Origin: UBA6902 sp964393845
Lineage (GTDB): Bacteria; Nitrospirota; Thermodesulfovibrionia; UBA6902
Reading direction: 5' to 3'
Assembly: GCA_964393845.1 (NCBI GenBank)
Contig: CAYMUX010000001.1
Location: 1 to 64,000, forward strand
Length of the DNA: 64,000 bases
Below are positions 1 through 8,520 of this stretch, in pieces. Below the pieces are notes generated by a model, which had not been told where the DNA came from, did no database searches, and worked only from the letters and a program-made list of their open reading frames with translations. Made by a program: the position numbers and the translations under genes. Every line of letters begins with the position of its first letter. Position 1 is the first letter of the stretch.

Positions 1-78
1 AAGGGGGACGAAGGGGGATTTTGAAATAAAAACATTCATCAAAAAATCTCCCCTCACCCCTCTTTACCAAAGAGGGAA
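1..78. repeat. REP-like palindromic intergenic repeat
   Basis: G-rich sequence at 1-22 is mirrored by a C-rich arm at about 43-65, so the two arms are imperfect inverted copies around a short AT-rich loop. Inside the right arm, 58-65 (CCCTCTTT) and 69-76 (AAAGAGGG) form a perfect 8-bp stem with a 3-nt loop. There is no T-run after it, so a classical intrinsic terminator is not supported. The structure may continue left of the window. It looks like a dispersed intergenic REP-type element. Confidence 0.5.
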
Positions 79-286
79 CCATGCTTACCCCTGTAACTGA
101 GGGATTACATAGATTGAAGTAATTAGTTCGCAATCGGCAGTCAACTATCTGCAACATCATTGTGTATCCTTTGGATACAATTTCCTGAAACTCGATAACA
201 TATTGCATTTAATTGATTTTTTTGAAAGCGTCAAAAAAATGTTTCCTTTTGATACGTTTTTATATATATAAATAGTATATGTTTAT
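79..286. other. AT-rich leader upstream of the EPS locus
   Basis: About 200 bases without a convincing gene. The last 60 bases are very AT-rich (a TATATATA run near 262-270) and would suit a promoter, but I could not place a confident -35/-10 or a sigma-54 -24/-12 pair. The locus reads rightwards from here, so its first promoter probably lies in this stretch. That is inference from position only. Confidence 0.3.
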
Positions 287-475
287 ATGGAATATATTAA
301 ACAATATAAGAATCCAGAAAACTTAAGAAGTTTAGAAAAGATAGATAAATCAGCAAGTTCAGTCAATGATTATGCGTGTTATCTTTCAGAGATAATTAAA
401 TATTCTTCCCATATTTGGTCTGGCATGACTATTGCTTTGATTAACCAGTTATGCCATTTTCAAAGAAAATATTAA
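287..475 (+). CDS. Small hypothetical protein (62 aa), doubtful
   Basis: Open frame of 62 codons from ATG with no visible Shine-Dalgarno sequence. Its end overlaps the start of the receiver-like gene by 25 bases, which could allow translational coupling. The product has no recognisable motif, signal peptide or membrane segment. It could be a real leader peptide gene, the remnant of a longer gene, or chance open frame in AT-rich DNA. Confidence 0.25.
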   Translation: MEYIKQYKNPENLRSLEKIDKSASSVNDYACYLSEIIKYSSHIWSGMTIALINQLCHFQRKY

Positions 476-831
476 TTATAGATGAAGACGGTTTCTCGAA
501 GGTTTGTTCTGCTATTTTAAATAATGAGGGGTATCAGACCAAACTTGCCGGTTCAACGGAAGAAGCCGTCCGGCATGTTTCAAATAACGGCATATCATTA
601 ATTATTTCAAGTTATCCTTATGCCCTGTCATTTCTTAACTCAAAGTTAGTTAAGGACATACCCACAATAGTCCTCTCTGATGACCTCAGTAATGATCTGA
701 TTGAAATAATGAAGCGTATCAAGAATTCCGTATGCCTGGTAAAGCCCCTTGATTTTGATAGGTTCAAATATATAGTTCGTGGAATTATTAATGGTTATTT
801 AAATCTGTCCGGAGGAAATATAATTGCATAA
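451..831 (+). CDS. Degenerate response-regulator receiver-domain protein
   Basis: A stand-alone 126-aa protein with the layout of a CheY-like receiver. The first strand and acidic pocket are KKILIIDED near residues 5-13, and the conserved Lys of strand 5 sits in CLVKPLDF near the C-terminus. The strand-3 phosphoacceptor Asp is missing: the segment reads SLIISSYP, with Ser where Asp is expected. No output domain follows. It probably acts as a phosphorylation-independent protein-interaction module or has lost signalling. Its end overlaps the TPR lipoprotein start by 8 bases, so it is likely co-translated with the EPS module. No clear Shine-Dalgarno precedes the ATG. Confidence 0.6.
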   Translation: MPFSKKILIIDEDGFSKVCSAILNNEGYQTKLAGSTEEAVRHVSNNGISLIISSYPYALSFLNSKLVKDIPTIVLSDDLSNDLIEIMKRIKNSVCLVKPLDFDRFKYIVRGIINGYLNLSGGNIIA

Positions 832-3595
832 ATTAAAAGTGTACATTATTTTATTTTTTGTTCTTCTTGCAGGATGTTCAAATCAAAATATAGACAAGCA
901 GCAGTATTATAAGCAGGGCCTGGACTATCTTGAAAAAGGAAATCCAAACGGCGCAGTCATCGCGTTTAAAAAGGCGATTGAACAGGATCAGAGCTATTTT
1001 GAGGCAAGGTATCAACTTGCTTTGGCATATATCCTACAGGGAAAATATGAATCTGCCGAGAGAGAATTACTTAAGGTACTGCGTTTAAACCCTTCCTTTA
1101 ATAATGTTCATCAATCATTAGCAAAAGCATATCTTAACATGGGCAAAATAGATGCTGCATTAAAAGAAGTTAGTCTTTTTTTGAATAGTGCCGTGGGTAA
1201 CCCCGAGGCTTATGAAGTTGCTGCGTCAGTATATATTGCAAAAAGGGATTTTGCAAAAGCGGAAGAAACCGTGAATAAATCTCTTAAAATATCTCCCGAA
1301 AGAATATCATCAAAAATAATACTTGCAAATATTTATCTGGAAAGAGGAGAACCCGGCCGGGCAGAGACACTTGTCAATGAAATTCTGGATTTAGACAAGA
1401 GAAACATTAATGCACTGTATCTCCTTACCAGGATAAAGCAGCAGCAGGGCAATATAGGCGATGAGATAGAGGTGTATAAAAAAATACTTGATATAAAACC
1501 CGGGGATATTACGGCTCAATTCGAGTTGGGTTTGTCGTATCTTCGGAGGAATAATCTTGATAAAGCAAAAGAGATGGCAATAAAACTGAACAAGTCAAAT
1601 GACAAGAGGCCTGAAGGCGAGTACCTTATGGGTTTGATTTATTTCCATGAAAAGAAAATAGAGGAGGCCATAGTATCACTTCAGAATTCTGTTAAGAACG
1701 CGGATATTCCGGGAGCGCATTATTATCTGGGGCTCAGCCATTTGTCGAAAGGGGATTTGGAGCAGGCAACCAGTGATTTACAAAAAGTAATTGACTTACA
1801 GCCTGAAATGGTTCAGGCGCGCGTACTGTTAGCTGTTACTCATCTCAGAAAAGGCAGGGCCGAGGATGCTGAGAGAGAAGCTAAAAAAGCATTGGAATTG
1901 GATGAGAAGAATGCCTTTGCGCATAATCTGCTTGGAAGCGCCTATCTCTCTCTTGGTAAGGGAGATCTGGCAATGGAAGAATTTGATAGGGCACTTGAGC
2001 TTAATCCGGGTCTTGTTGATGCTCATATAAAAAAGGGAGCATTTAATTTATTATCCGGCAACACAAAGAAAGCTGAAAAAGAATTTATAAACGCAGTTGA
2101 GGTTGCTCCGGATGTAGTTAATTCGAGAATAATACTTGCGCAGTACTATATCAAAAACAATAGATTTGAGGATGCTATCAAGACATTAAATGAAGGGTTA
2201 AAGGAAAATTCCAACGATGCAATTCTTTATAACATAATTGGAGCGGCTTATCTTGGCGCCAAAAATATGGATAATGCCGTTAAATATTTCGAGAAGGCTT
2301 TATCTACTAATTCAAAATTCTTTTTGCCTTACTTCAATTTAGCTCTTGTTTATCTTAATAGGGGTGAAAAAGAAAAAGCGGTGACAGAGTACAAGAAAGT
2401 CCTTGATATTGATGTCAATAATATTACTGCCATGCTTATGCTGGCAAAAATTATGGAATCGGATAAAAAAGAGAAAGAGGCGCTTTATTATTATGACAGG
2501 GCAACGAAGCTGAAGGACACAGTAGCCTATATATCTCTTGCCGGGTATTATCAACGGAAAAATAAGACTGACAAAGCCCTTGAAGTGCTTGATGAGGCAT
2601 TGGGTATTGAAGCGAATAATATTAACATTCTGGATATGAAGGGACGCATATATCTTGCCGGCAAAGATTACGATAAGGCGATTGAGGTATATAGGAAATT
2701 AAAAAGTTATTCCGCAAAAATAGGCGCAGAAAGAATTGTGGGTGTTTATGCTGCAAAGGGGGACTATGACAGAGCAATAATGGAATTAAAAGGTTTGTCG
2801 GCAGACAAAACAGCTGACAGAATAACAATATTAGGAGAAATTGCAAATCTCTATATAAAGAAAAAAGATTTCAGAGAAGCAGAGAGAACTGCAAAAGAGA
2901 TCGTGTCATTGACGTCTGATAGTGATGCAGGATATCTAATACTTGCTGAAGTATATATTGCTGAACGCCGGTTTCAAGACGTCATTCAATCGCTGGGAAA
3001 AGCTTTGAAGATAAGACCCAACAATATTTTAACGCACGTAACACTGGCAAAAACATATATTGCAATGAATGACTTTCAAAAGGCTATGGAGATCGTTAAT
3101 GGACTTGAAAAGTCTTACCCAAAATATGCAACTGTTTATTTCCTTCAGGCAAGTATTTTGGAAATGATGGGGAATAAAAAGACTGCTGTCAGCAAGCATA
3201 AAAAAGCCCTGGAGCTTTCTCCAACATATGTCCCTTCTTTGAATAATCTTGCATATTTATATATAGAAGGTTATGGCCCGATTGATGAGGCCGTTGATAT
3301 GGCGCAAAAGGCCAAGGAAGCTGCGCCCATGGATGGTCGGATCATCGACACATTAGGATGGGCGTTCTATAAGGCTGGAAATTATGACAATGCCTTACAG
3401 AATTTTATAGAAGCGACAAAATATCTTCCTGATGAGCCGAGCATCAGGTATCATCTGGGTCTCGCATATTTAAAGAAGGGAATGGTTGATAAGGCTGAAG
3501 AGCAGCTTAAGAACGCAATCCATTCGGGCAGTAAATCTGATTTTCCTGAAATGAAAAATGCGCAAATGGCATTAGAAGGTATAAAAAAGAAATGA
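824..3595 (+). CDS. prsT: TPR-repeat lipoprotein, PrsT-like (PEP-CTERM/EPS-associated)
   Basis: A 923-aa protein starting at TTG 824, chosen because GGAGGA at 811-816 lies 7 bases upstream. Residues 1-17 form a signal peptide ending in the lipobox LAGC, with Cys18 as the lipidation site. The rest is a near-continuous array of tetratricopeptide repeats (recurrent A..Y...G....A...L.P spacing) to the C-terminus. Length and architecture match the PEP-CTERM-system TPR lipoprotein family. It probably scaffolds the envelope-spanning polysaccharide export machinery. It overlaps the next gene by ATGA. Because exosortase is not in this window, the family name rests on architecture and on the neighbouring EPS genes. 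Confidence 0.85.
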   Translation: MHKLKVYIILFFVLLAGCSNQNIDKQQYYKQGLDYLEKGNPNGAVIAFKKAIEQDQSYFEARYQLALAYILQGKYESAERELLKVLRLNPSFNNVHQSLAKAYLNMGKIDAALKEVSLFLNSAVGNPEAYEVAASVYIAKRDFAKAEETVNKSLKISPERISSKIILANIYLERGEPGRAETLVNEILDLDKRNINALYLLTRIKQQQGNIGDEIEVYKKILDIKPGDITAQFELGLSYLRRNNLDKAKEMAIKLNKSNDKRPEGEYLMGLIYFHEKKIEEAIVSLQNSVKNADIPGAHYYLGLSHLSKGDLEQATSDLQKVIDLQPEMVQARVLLAVTHLRKGRAEDAEREAKKALELDEKNAFAHNLLGSAYLSLGKGDLAMEEFDRALELNPGLVDAHIKKGAFNLLSGNTKKAEKEFINAVEVAPDVVNSRIILAQYYIKNNRFEDAIKTLNEGLKENSNDAILYNIIGAAYLGAKNMDNAVKYFEKALSTNSKFFLPYFNLALVYLNRGEKEKAVTEYKKVLDIDVNNITAMLMLAKIMESDKKEKEALYYYDRATKLKDTVAYISLAGYYQRKNKTDKALEVLDEALGIEANNINILDMKGRIYLAGKDYDKAIEVYRKLKSYSAKIGAERIVGVYAAKGDYDRAIMELKGLSADKTADRITILGEIANLYIKKKDFREAERTAKEIVSLTSDSDAGYLILAEVYIAERRFQDVIQSLGKALKIRPNNILTHVTLAKTYIAMNDFQKAMEIVNGLEKSYPKYATVYFLQASILEMMGNKKTAVSKHKKALELSPTYVPSLNNLAYLYIEGYGPIDEAVDMAQKAKEAAPMDGRIIDTLGWAFYKAGNYDNALQNFIEATKYLPDEPSIRYHLGLAYLKKGMVDKAEEQLKNAIHSGSKSDFPEMKNAQMALEGIKKK

Positions 3596-4971
3596 ATGTT
3601 ATTGCGCGAAAAAACGTCGTATTGATTGCCGGAGATATAGTAATTACTCTTTTCTCTGTTTATGCCGGCGCATATCTAAGACTTTTTAGCGTAGGGAGCT
3701 ATGACTCTCTGATAAAACAGTATGATCCGTTATTTCCGAAGGCCGCAGCTTTCACTATATTCATTGTATTTATGTGCTTCTTCATGGATCTCTATAATAT
3801 TGAGAAAAGAGACGGTAGAAAGGAAAGATTTTTAACAATTCTCTTCGCCGGATTTTTTGCATCTTTTGTTCTTGCTTCATTTTATTACTTTGTTCCTTAT
3901 ATTCAGATTGGAAGAGGGATTTTATTCTTATCCCTCTGTATCAGTATTTTGACTCAGACAGTGTGGCATATAAGTTATGATTTCTTACTGAAATTACCAG
4001 TTGTTGCCAAGAAAGTTCTGATACTTGGAACGGGTCCCATCGCTAAGACCATGGGGACAATACTTAGCTCGAACAACAATGGTTTTGCTCTGTCAGGTTA
4101 TGTCAATTGTATAGGTGAACCGATTCACGTGCCGGCTGATTCTGTAGTCGGCAATGGAGATGGTCTTCTTGCTGTTGCATTAAGAGAGAAGGTCCAAAAG
4201 ATTGTTGTGTCTCTTAGTGAGAGAAGAGGAACATTTCCGGTAAGGGAGGTGCTTAATTGCAAACTGCAGGGGATAGATATCGTTGACGGGCATTCTTTTT
4301 ATGAGCAGTTGACCGGGAAATTGCTTATTGAGAATATGAATCCAAGTCACCTTATCTTTTCAGAAGGATTCAGAATTACAGTCTTTAGACGTTATATAAA
4401 GCGAATATTTGACGTTGTGTTAGCATCAGCAGGCATTGTAGTGGCCCTGCCATTATTAATTATTATCCCTATTTTAATAAAATTGAATTCCAGAGGGTCT
4501 GTATTATTTAAACAAAAAAGAGTAGGAGAGGGTGAAAGAAATTTTACGCTTTATAAGTTCAGGTCCATGATTGATGGAGCAGAAGATCATTCGGGCCCGG
4601 TGTGGTCTCAATCAGGGGATATCCGGATTACTAACTTAGGAAAATTATTAAGAAAGACGCGTCTTGATGAAATTCCCCAGTTATTCAATGTCATCTCCGG
4701 TAATATGAGTTTTATTGGACCAAGACCTGAAAGACCATTTTTTGTTGAATCTCTGAAAAAGCAAATTCCTTATTACTCGGAGAGACATTGCGTTAAACCG
4801 GGTTTAACCGGATGGGCGCAGGTAAGATATCAGTACGGGGATTCAATGGAAGATGCTATAGAGAAACTCAGATATGACCTTTACTACATTAAATATCAGT
4901 CAATCTCTCTAGACCTTCTCATTATTTTGGACACTATAAAAGTTATTTTATCCGGACGGGGGGGAAGATAA
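3592..4971 (+). CDS. epsB: Exopolysaccharide polyprenyl glycosylphosphotransferase (initiating sugar-phosphate transferase)
   Basis: A 459-aa membrane protein expected to transfer a sugar-1-phosphate from a nucleotide sugar to undecaprenyl phosphate, the first step of EPS repeat-unit synthesis. The N-terminal third has four or so hydrophobic segments. A Rossmann-like middle follows (KKVLILGTGPIAKTMG, about residues 138-153). The C-terminal PNPT catalytic domain has the family hallmarks: a membrane helix before RGSVLFKQKRVG, then LYKFRSM, RKTRLDEIPQLFNV, SFIGPRPERP and KPGLTGWAQV. The length fits the XrtA-associated subfamily. It starts at ATG overlapping the TPR gene stop. Confidence 0.92.
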   Translation: MNVIARKNVVLIAGDIVITLFSVYAGAYLRLFSVGSYDSLIKQYDPLFPKAAAFTIFIVFMCFFMDLYNIEKRDGRKERFLTILFAGFFASFVLASFYYFVPYIQIGRGILFLSLCISILTQTVWHISYDFLLKLPVVAKKVLILGTGPIAKTMGTILSSNNNGFALSGYVNCIGEPIHVPADSVVGNGDGLLAVALREKVQKIVVSLSERRGTFPVREVLNCKLQGIDIVDGHSFYEQLTGKLLIENMNPSHLIFSEGFRITVFRRYIKRIFDVVLASAGIVVALPLLIIIPILIKLNSRGSVLFKQKRVGEGERNFTLYKFRSMIDGAEDHSGPVWSQSGDIRITNLGKLLRKTRLDEIPQLFNVISGNMSFIGPRPERPFFVESLKKQIPYYSERHCVKPGLTGWAQVRYQYGDSMEDAIEKLRYDLYYIKYQSISLDLLIILDTIKVILSGRGGR

Positions 4972-5302
4972 GGTGTATAGATTTAAGTTTTTCTCATATT
5001 TTTCCGAAATCAAACTAACATTTATTGTAGGAAAAAAATTAACCTTTAAAAATAATGCGATATGATCGCATCACATATTAATGAAAGATTCAGGAATTAA
5101 CTGATTATGAAATGTAACTTATTTTACTATTTAGAATTCATGTTCTTATAATATTAGCGATAAAAACTGATGATATAGTAACGGCAATAAATAACTTAAG
5201 TTAAAATATGATATTTCCTTTATATTACAGCTAATTAAATGCTTAAGATGTATTTTAATTTAATGCCGTTACTATAGTGTGAAAATACAGATAGGAGGGA
5301 AT
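4972..5302. promoter_or_regulatory. 331-bp intergenic region with two palindromes
   Basis: This is the only large break inside the EPS core. It is very AT-rich. It contains a short perfect dyad at 5055-5071 (ATGCGAT-ATG-ATCGCAT, 7-bp arms), suited to a dimeric regulator or a small hairpin. It also contains the larger palindromic element at 5174-5276, described separately. No T-tract follows the small dyad, so I do not call it a terminator. A promoter for the export genes is plausible here, but I could not assign one with confidence. Confidence 0.45.
5174..5276. mobile_element. MITE-like palindromic element with TA-flanked inverted repeats
   Basis: TATAGTAACGGCA at 5174-5186 is exactly reverse-complemented at 5264-5276. 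Extending inward, 18 of 19 positions match (5174-5192 against 5258-5276). The arms enclose about 65 AT-rich bases with no coding capacity. If the outermost TA on each side is a target duplication, the structure fits a non-autonomous element mobilised by an IS630/Tc1-mariner-type transposase. I saw no second copy in the window. A long regulatory hairpin is the alternative reading. Confidence 0.5.
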
Positions 5303-6106
5303 GTGAAGAGGATCGGGTGTCTGATTGTTTTTTTTGTTTTGTTCTCATTTAATAATGTCTTTGCCGGTGATTATGTGATTGGAGGCGGTGATTCTCTACA
5401 GATATCAGTATGGGGGAGTCCTGAACTTAGCATATCAACCATAGTAAGACCAGACGGTAAAATATCCGTTCCGGCGCTAGGTGAAATAAAAGTAGCAGGA
5501 TTAACTCCTATGCAATTAACAGGCGCCCTTGAAAAAGAAATGGTAAAAATAGTTAAGACCCCCATTGTCACTGTAATTGTGACTCAAATGACTAACTCAC
5601 GGGTCTTTGTTTTTGGAAGGGGTACTCCTTCAGGGGTCAAGATACTCACACGGGAAACAACTCTTCTTGAATTTCTTGCCCAGTTAGGGTCAATGGACAA
5701 TGCAGATCTGGAAAACTCATATTTGGTGAGAAATAAAGAGAAGATAAAGACAAATTTTATCGAGCTTTTTGAAAAAGGGGATTTTAGTCAGGATATTATG
5801 CTTGAAACTAATGACATGCTGTTTATTCCCGATAATTTTGAAAAGAAGATCGTTGTAGTAGGCGCCGTAAAACAACCTACAACTATACCATATCGGAAAG
5901 GACTTACCGTCCTTGATATTATTTTATCTGCCGGTGGATTTACGGAATTTGCAAAAGAGAATGATGTAAAGATACTGAGAAAGAAGGAAGATGGAAAAAG
6001 ATTAGAAGTTTCTGTCAGGGCGAAAGACCTGATGAAGGGTAATATGAATGAGAATATCACAATTGAGCCTGGTGATTTTGTGATTGTAAAAGAAACTATA
6101 TTTTAA
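5303..6106 (+). CDS. Polysaccharide export outer-membrane protein (Wza/EpsE-like)
   Basis: About 267 aa. I start it at GTG 5303 because AGGAGG lies at 5293-5298 and the product then begins with a clean signal peptide (MKRIGCLIVFFVLFSFNNVFA). The upstream in-frame GTG at 5279 lacks a ribosome site and would spoil the signal peptide. The mature protein opens with the poly_export motif (GDSLQISVWGSPELS, VRPDGKISVPALGEI) and continues with two SLBB-type segments (VFVFGRGTPSG and VVVGAVKQPTTIPYRKG). It forms the periplasmic/outer-membrane export channel. The size is short, like XrtA-associated export proteins rather than full Wza. The chain-length gene follows 17 bases later. Confidence 0.88.
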   Translation: MKRIGCLIVFFVLFSFNNVFAGDYVIGGGDSLQISVWGSPELSISTIVRPDGKISVPALGEIKVAGLTPMQLTGALEKEMVKIVKTPIVTVIVTQMTNSRVFVFGRGTPSGVKILTRETTLLEFLAQLGSMDNADLENSYLVRNKEKIKTNFIELFEKGDFSQDIMLETNDMLFIPDNFEKKIVVVGAVKQPTTIPYRKGLTVLDIILSAGGFTEFAKENDVKILRKKEDGKRLEVSVRAKDLMKGNMNENITIEPGDFVIVKETIF

Positions 6107-6123
6107 ATAGCTAAGGAGAGATA

Positions 6124-7680
6124 ATGGAATCGCCGCGAACAGAATTTGTGAGGTATATAAAATTAATCATTGAGAAGAGATACCTCTTTACAGTTGTATC
6201 TATGATCCTTATGTCTGCAATTGTCTGGGGAAGTTACTTTATCCCCAAGAAGTACGAAGCTAAAAGTACCGTATTTATAGAGAGCAATGTTATTGAGCAG
6301 CTTGTTAAAGGGATAGCTATAACACCTTCGATGGGATCCAGGATCCAGGTGCTCAGGGATACTATGCTAGGCAGAAGCCTTATCCTGAGCGTGCTTCGTA
6401 AACTTGATCTGGATTCGCGGGCTGAGGATGATAAAGCATTAGAAACGATGATAATGAAGTTTCAGGAAAATACAAAGATAGATGTAAAAAAAAATAACCT
6501 TATAAACATATCGTTCATAAATAAAAACCCTGCTCTTGCTATGGATTTTGTTAATAATCTCGTCAGTGTATATGTAGAAAGTAATATATTTGCAAAGAGG
6601 GAAGAAGCATATGATGCCACTAAATTTCTGGACAGACAGGTGGATTTTTTTAAGGACAAGATGGATAAGGGAGAAGATGAAATTATCAAGTTCAGGCAGG
6701 AACAGGGGATATATGTGGATATGGATGAACGTTCCATTATTAATGAGATGAAGAATTATGAAGGGGAGATTGAAAAGATAAAGATAAAAATAAATGAATT
6801 GACTGCAACAAAGGACAGCATTCAGGGACAGTTGGTAGGGGAGAAACAGCTTATAGTGACTATGAGCAAAAAAGATATTGGTGGAACGATCGGAGCCCTT
6901 GAAAAAAGACTTAAACAATTATTGGTAAGTTATACGGAAAATTATCCTGAGGTCATAAAAATAAAAGCCGATATAGAAGCTTTAAAGCAGCAGCAGTCTG
7001 TCCAAACTGAGGTACAGTCACGTGAACAGCCGGAATCAGAAGCCAACGAAGTCAATACCGTATACCAGGAGCTTAAACAAAAGGTTATAGAGATAGAGGC
7101 AGAGATCAAGTCCCTGACTGCAAAGAATAAGAATTTAAATGAATTGATTAAAAAGAAAGAAGGAGAATTAAGAAACATACCTGAGAGTAAAAAGAAACTC
7201 TCGGATCTAATAAAGGGCCGGGATTCTCATAAGAGTGTGTATGAAAGCTTATTGATAAGACTTAGCCAGTCCGAGGTCTCAAAGCAGATGGAGATAGAGG
7301 ACAAAGCAACTACATTCAGGATTATTGAACCGGCGATCCTGCCGACTATGCCTGTCAGCCCGAACAGACTACTGCTGATTCTTGCTGGAATTGCGTTGGG
7401 CTTGCTTGGCGGTTTTGGAGTGGTTTTTTTGCTGGATTATATTGATAATTCTATAAAAACTCTTGAAGACCTTAAAACATTGGGGCTGCCTGTACTTGCA
7501 ACAATACCAAGGATGCAGACTGCCGAAGATCTGATCAGGATAAAAAAGAAGGACATTTGGTTGTATAGTATTGCAGGCCTATATATGATATGCATCCTGG
7601 GAGTTTTTGCAATGGAGCTCTTAGGCCTTACATATGTAGAAGAATTTATGAGCAACATCTTTAAAAGCCGATATCTATGA
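6124..7680 (+). CDS. Polysaccharide chain-length determinant (Wzz family, XrtA-associated type)
   Basis: A 518-aa inner-membrane protein. A Wzz domain spans roughly residues 1-100, with a first membrane helix near 19-39. A long periplasmic coiled coil fills about 150-390 (heptad-rich Glu/Lys/Leu). The conserved proline-rich approach to the second membrane helix (AILPTMPVSPNRLLLI, then GIALGLLGGFGVVFLLDYID) follows, and a further C-terminal hydrophobic segment lies near 470-495. It controls chain length together with the tyrosine kinase. AAGGAG precedes the ATG. The kinase gene begins 16 bases after the stop. Confidence 0.9.
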   Translation: MESPRTEFVRYIKLIIEKRYLFTVVSMILMSAIVWGSYFIPKKYEAKSTVFIESNVIEQLVKGIAITPSMGSRIQVLRDTMLGRSLILSVLRKLDLDSRAEDDKALETMIMKFQENTKIDVKKNNLINISFINKNPALAMDFVNNLVSVYVESNIFAKREEAYDATKFLDRQVDFFKDKMDKGEDEIIKFRQEQGIYVDMDERSIINEMKNYEGEIEKIKIKINELTATKDSIQGQLVGEKQLIVTMSKKDIGGTIGALEKRLKQLLVSYTENYPEVIKIKADIEALKQQQSVQTEVQSREQPESEANEVNTVYQELKQKVIEIEAEIKSLTAKNKNLNELIKKKEGELRNIPESKKKLSDLIKGRDSHKSVYESLLIRLSQSEVSKQMEIEDKATTFRIIEPAILPTMPVSPNRLLLILAGIALGLLGGFGVVFLLDYIDNSIKTLEDLKTLGLPVLATIPRMQTAEDLIRIKKKDIWLYSIAGLYMICILGVFAMELLGLTYVEEFMSNIFKSRYL

Positions 7681-7695
7681 GCATAGGGAGATGAA

Positions 7696-8520
7696 ATGAG
7701 TAAACTCGAAGAAGCATTGGCAAAAGCGAATAAAATGAGAAAATCCGATTATGATGATAAAAGTGATCAGCTGCATATCTATAAAAAAGTTGAGACTGCA
7801 GAAGTCGAGCTGAGAGAGGTTAATAATGCTCATATTGTAACGATTAGCCAGCCTGATTCTCATGTTGCCGAGGAGTACAGAAGACTGAAATCAATGGTGC
7901 TGAGGGAGACCAAAGCTGATTTCTTAAATACTATTATGGTTACCAGTTCTGTTGATTCTGAAGGGAAAACCCTTACCGCTATTAACCTTGCAGTTTCGCT
8001 GGCCCAGGAGATAGATCATTCAATTCTCCTTGTTGATGCAGATCTCAGAAAACCCATGATACATGAATATCTCGGGATCAAGTATAAATATGGTCTGTCC
8101 GACTATCTTACCGGTGATATTGATGTATCTGAAGTTCTGATAAAGACAGGTATCGGTAAACTGGCAATTCTTCCTGCAGGCAGAAGAGTTGAAAATCCGG
8201 TGGAACTCATTTCTTCCAAGAAAATGAAATCTCTTATTAAAGAGCTTAAACAAAGATATATGGACAGATATATTATCATCGACACTCCGCCGATACTGTC
8301 TTTCTCAGAAGGGATATCAATAGGCTCTTATGTTGATGGAATAATATTTGTTGTCCAGGAAGGACGTGCTCAGAAAAAGACGATTGAAAATTCATTGAAC
8401 TTGATTAAGGGGTTAAATATCCTGGGTGTTGTATTTAATAATACGCTTTCAGCAAACCTTGAAGGACATTATTCATATTATTACAACTACCAAAAGAAGG
8501 GGAAAGATGAAACAGCTTAA
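7696..8520 (+). CDS. EPS-locus tyrosine autokinase (CpsD/Wzc-C-type BY-kinase)
   Basis: A 274-aa cytoplasmic ATPase that pairs with the Wzz-type protein to regulate polymerisation and export. Walker A-type loop DSEGKTLTA has the catalytic Lys at residue 91. Walker A' is LLVDADLRKP (Asp114 and Asp116). Walker B is YIIIDTPP. The C-terminus holds a tyrosine cluster (Tyr259, 261, 262, 263, 265), the expected autophosphorylation tail. AGGGAG precedes ATG 7696. The end overlaps the beta-barrel gene by 14 bases, suggesting coupled translation. Confidence 0.92.
   Translation: MSKLEEALAKANKMRKSDYDDKSDQLHIYKKVETAEVELREVNNAHIVTISQPDSHVAEEYRRLKSMVLRETKADFLNTIMVTSSVDSEGKTLTAINLAVSLAQEIDHSILLVDADLRKPMIHEYLGIKYKYGLSDYLTGDIDVSEVLIKTGIGKLAILPAGRRVENPVELISSKKMKSLIKELKQRYMDRYIIIDTPPILSFSEGISIGSYVDGIIFVVQEGRAQKKTIENSLNLIKGLNILGVVFNNTLSANLEGHYSYYYNYQKKGKDETA

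Noticed and set aside
5279..5302. Export protein start at GTG 5279
   Set aside because: No ribosome site, lies on the palindrome edge, and adds residues before a good signal peptide; GTG 5303 has AGGAGG.
6439..6918. Long antisense open frame (159 codons, - strand)
   Set aside because: Lies wholly inside the Wzz-type gene, whose coding signal and motifs are clear; low-complexity hydrophobic product without motifs.
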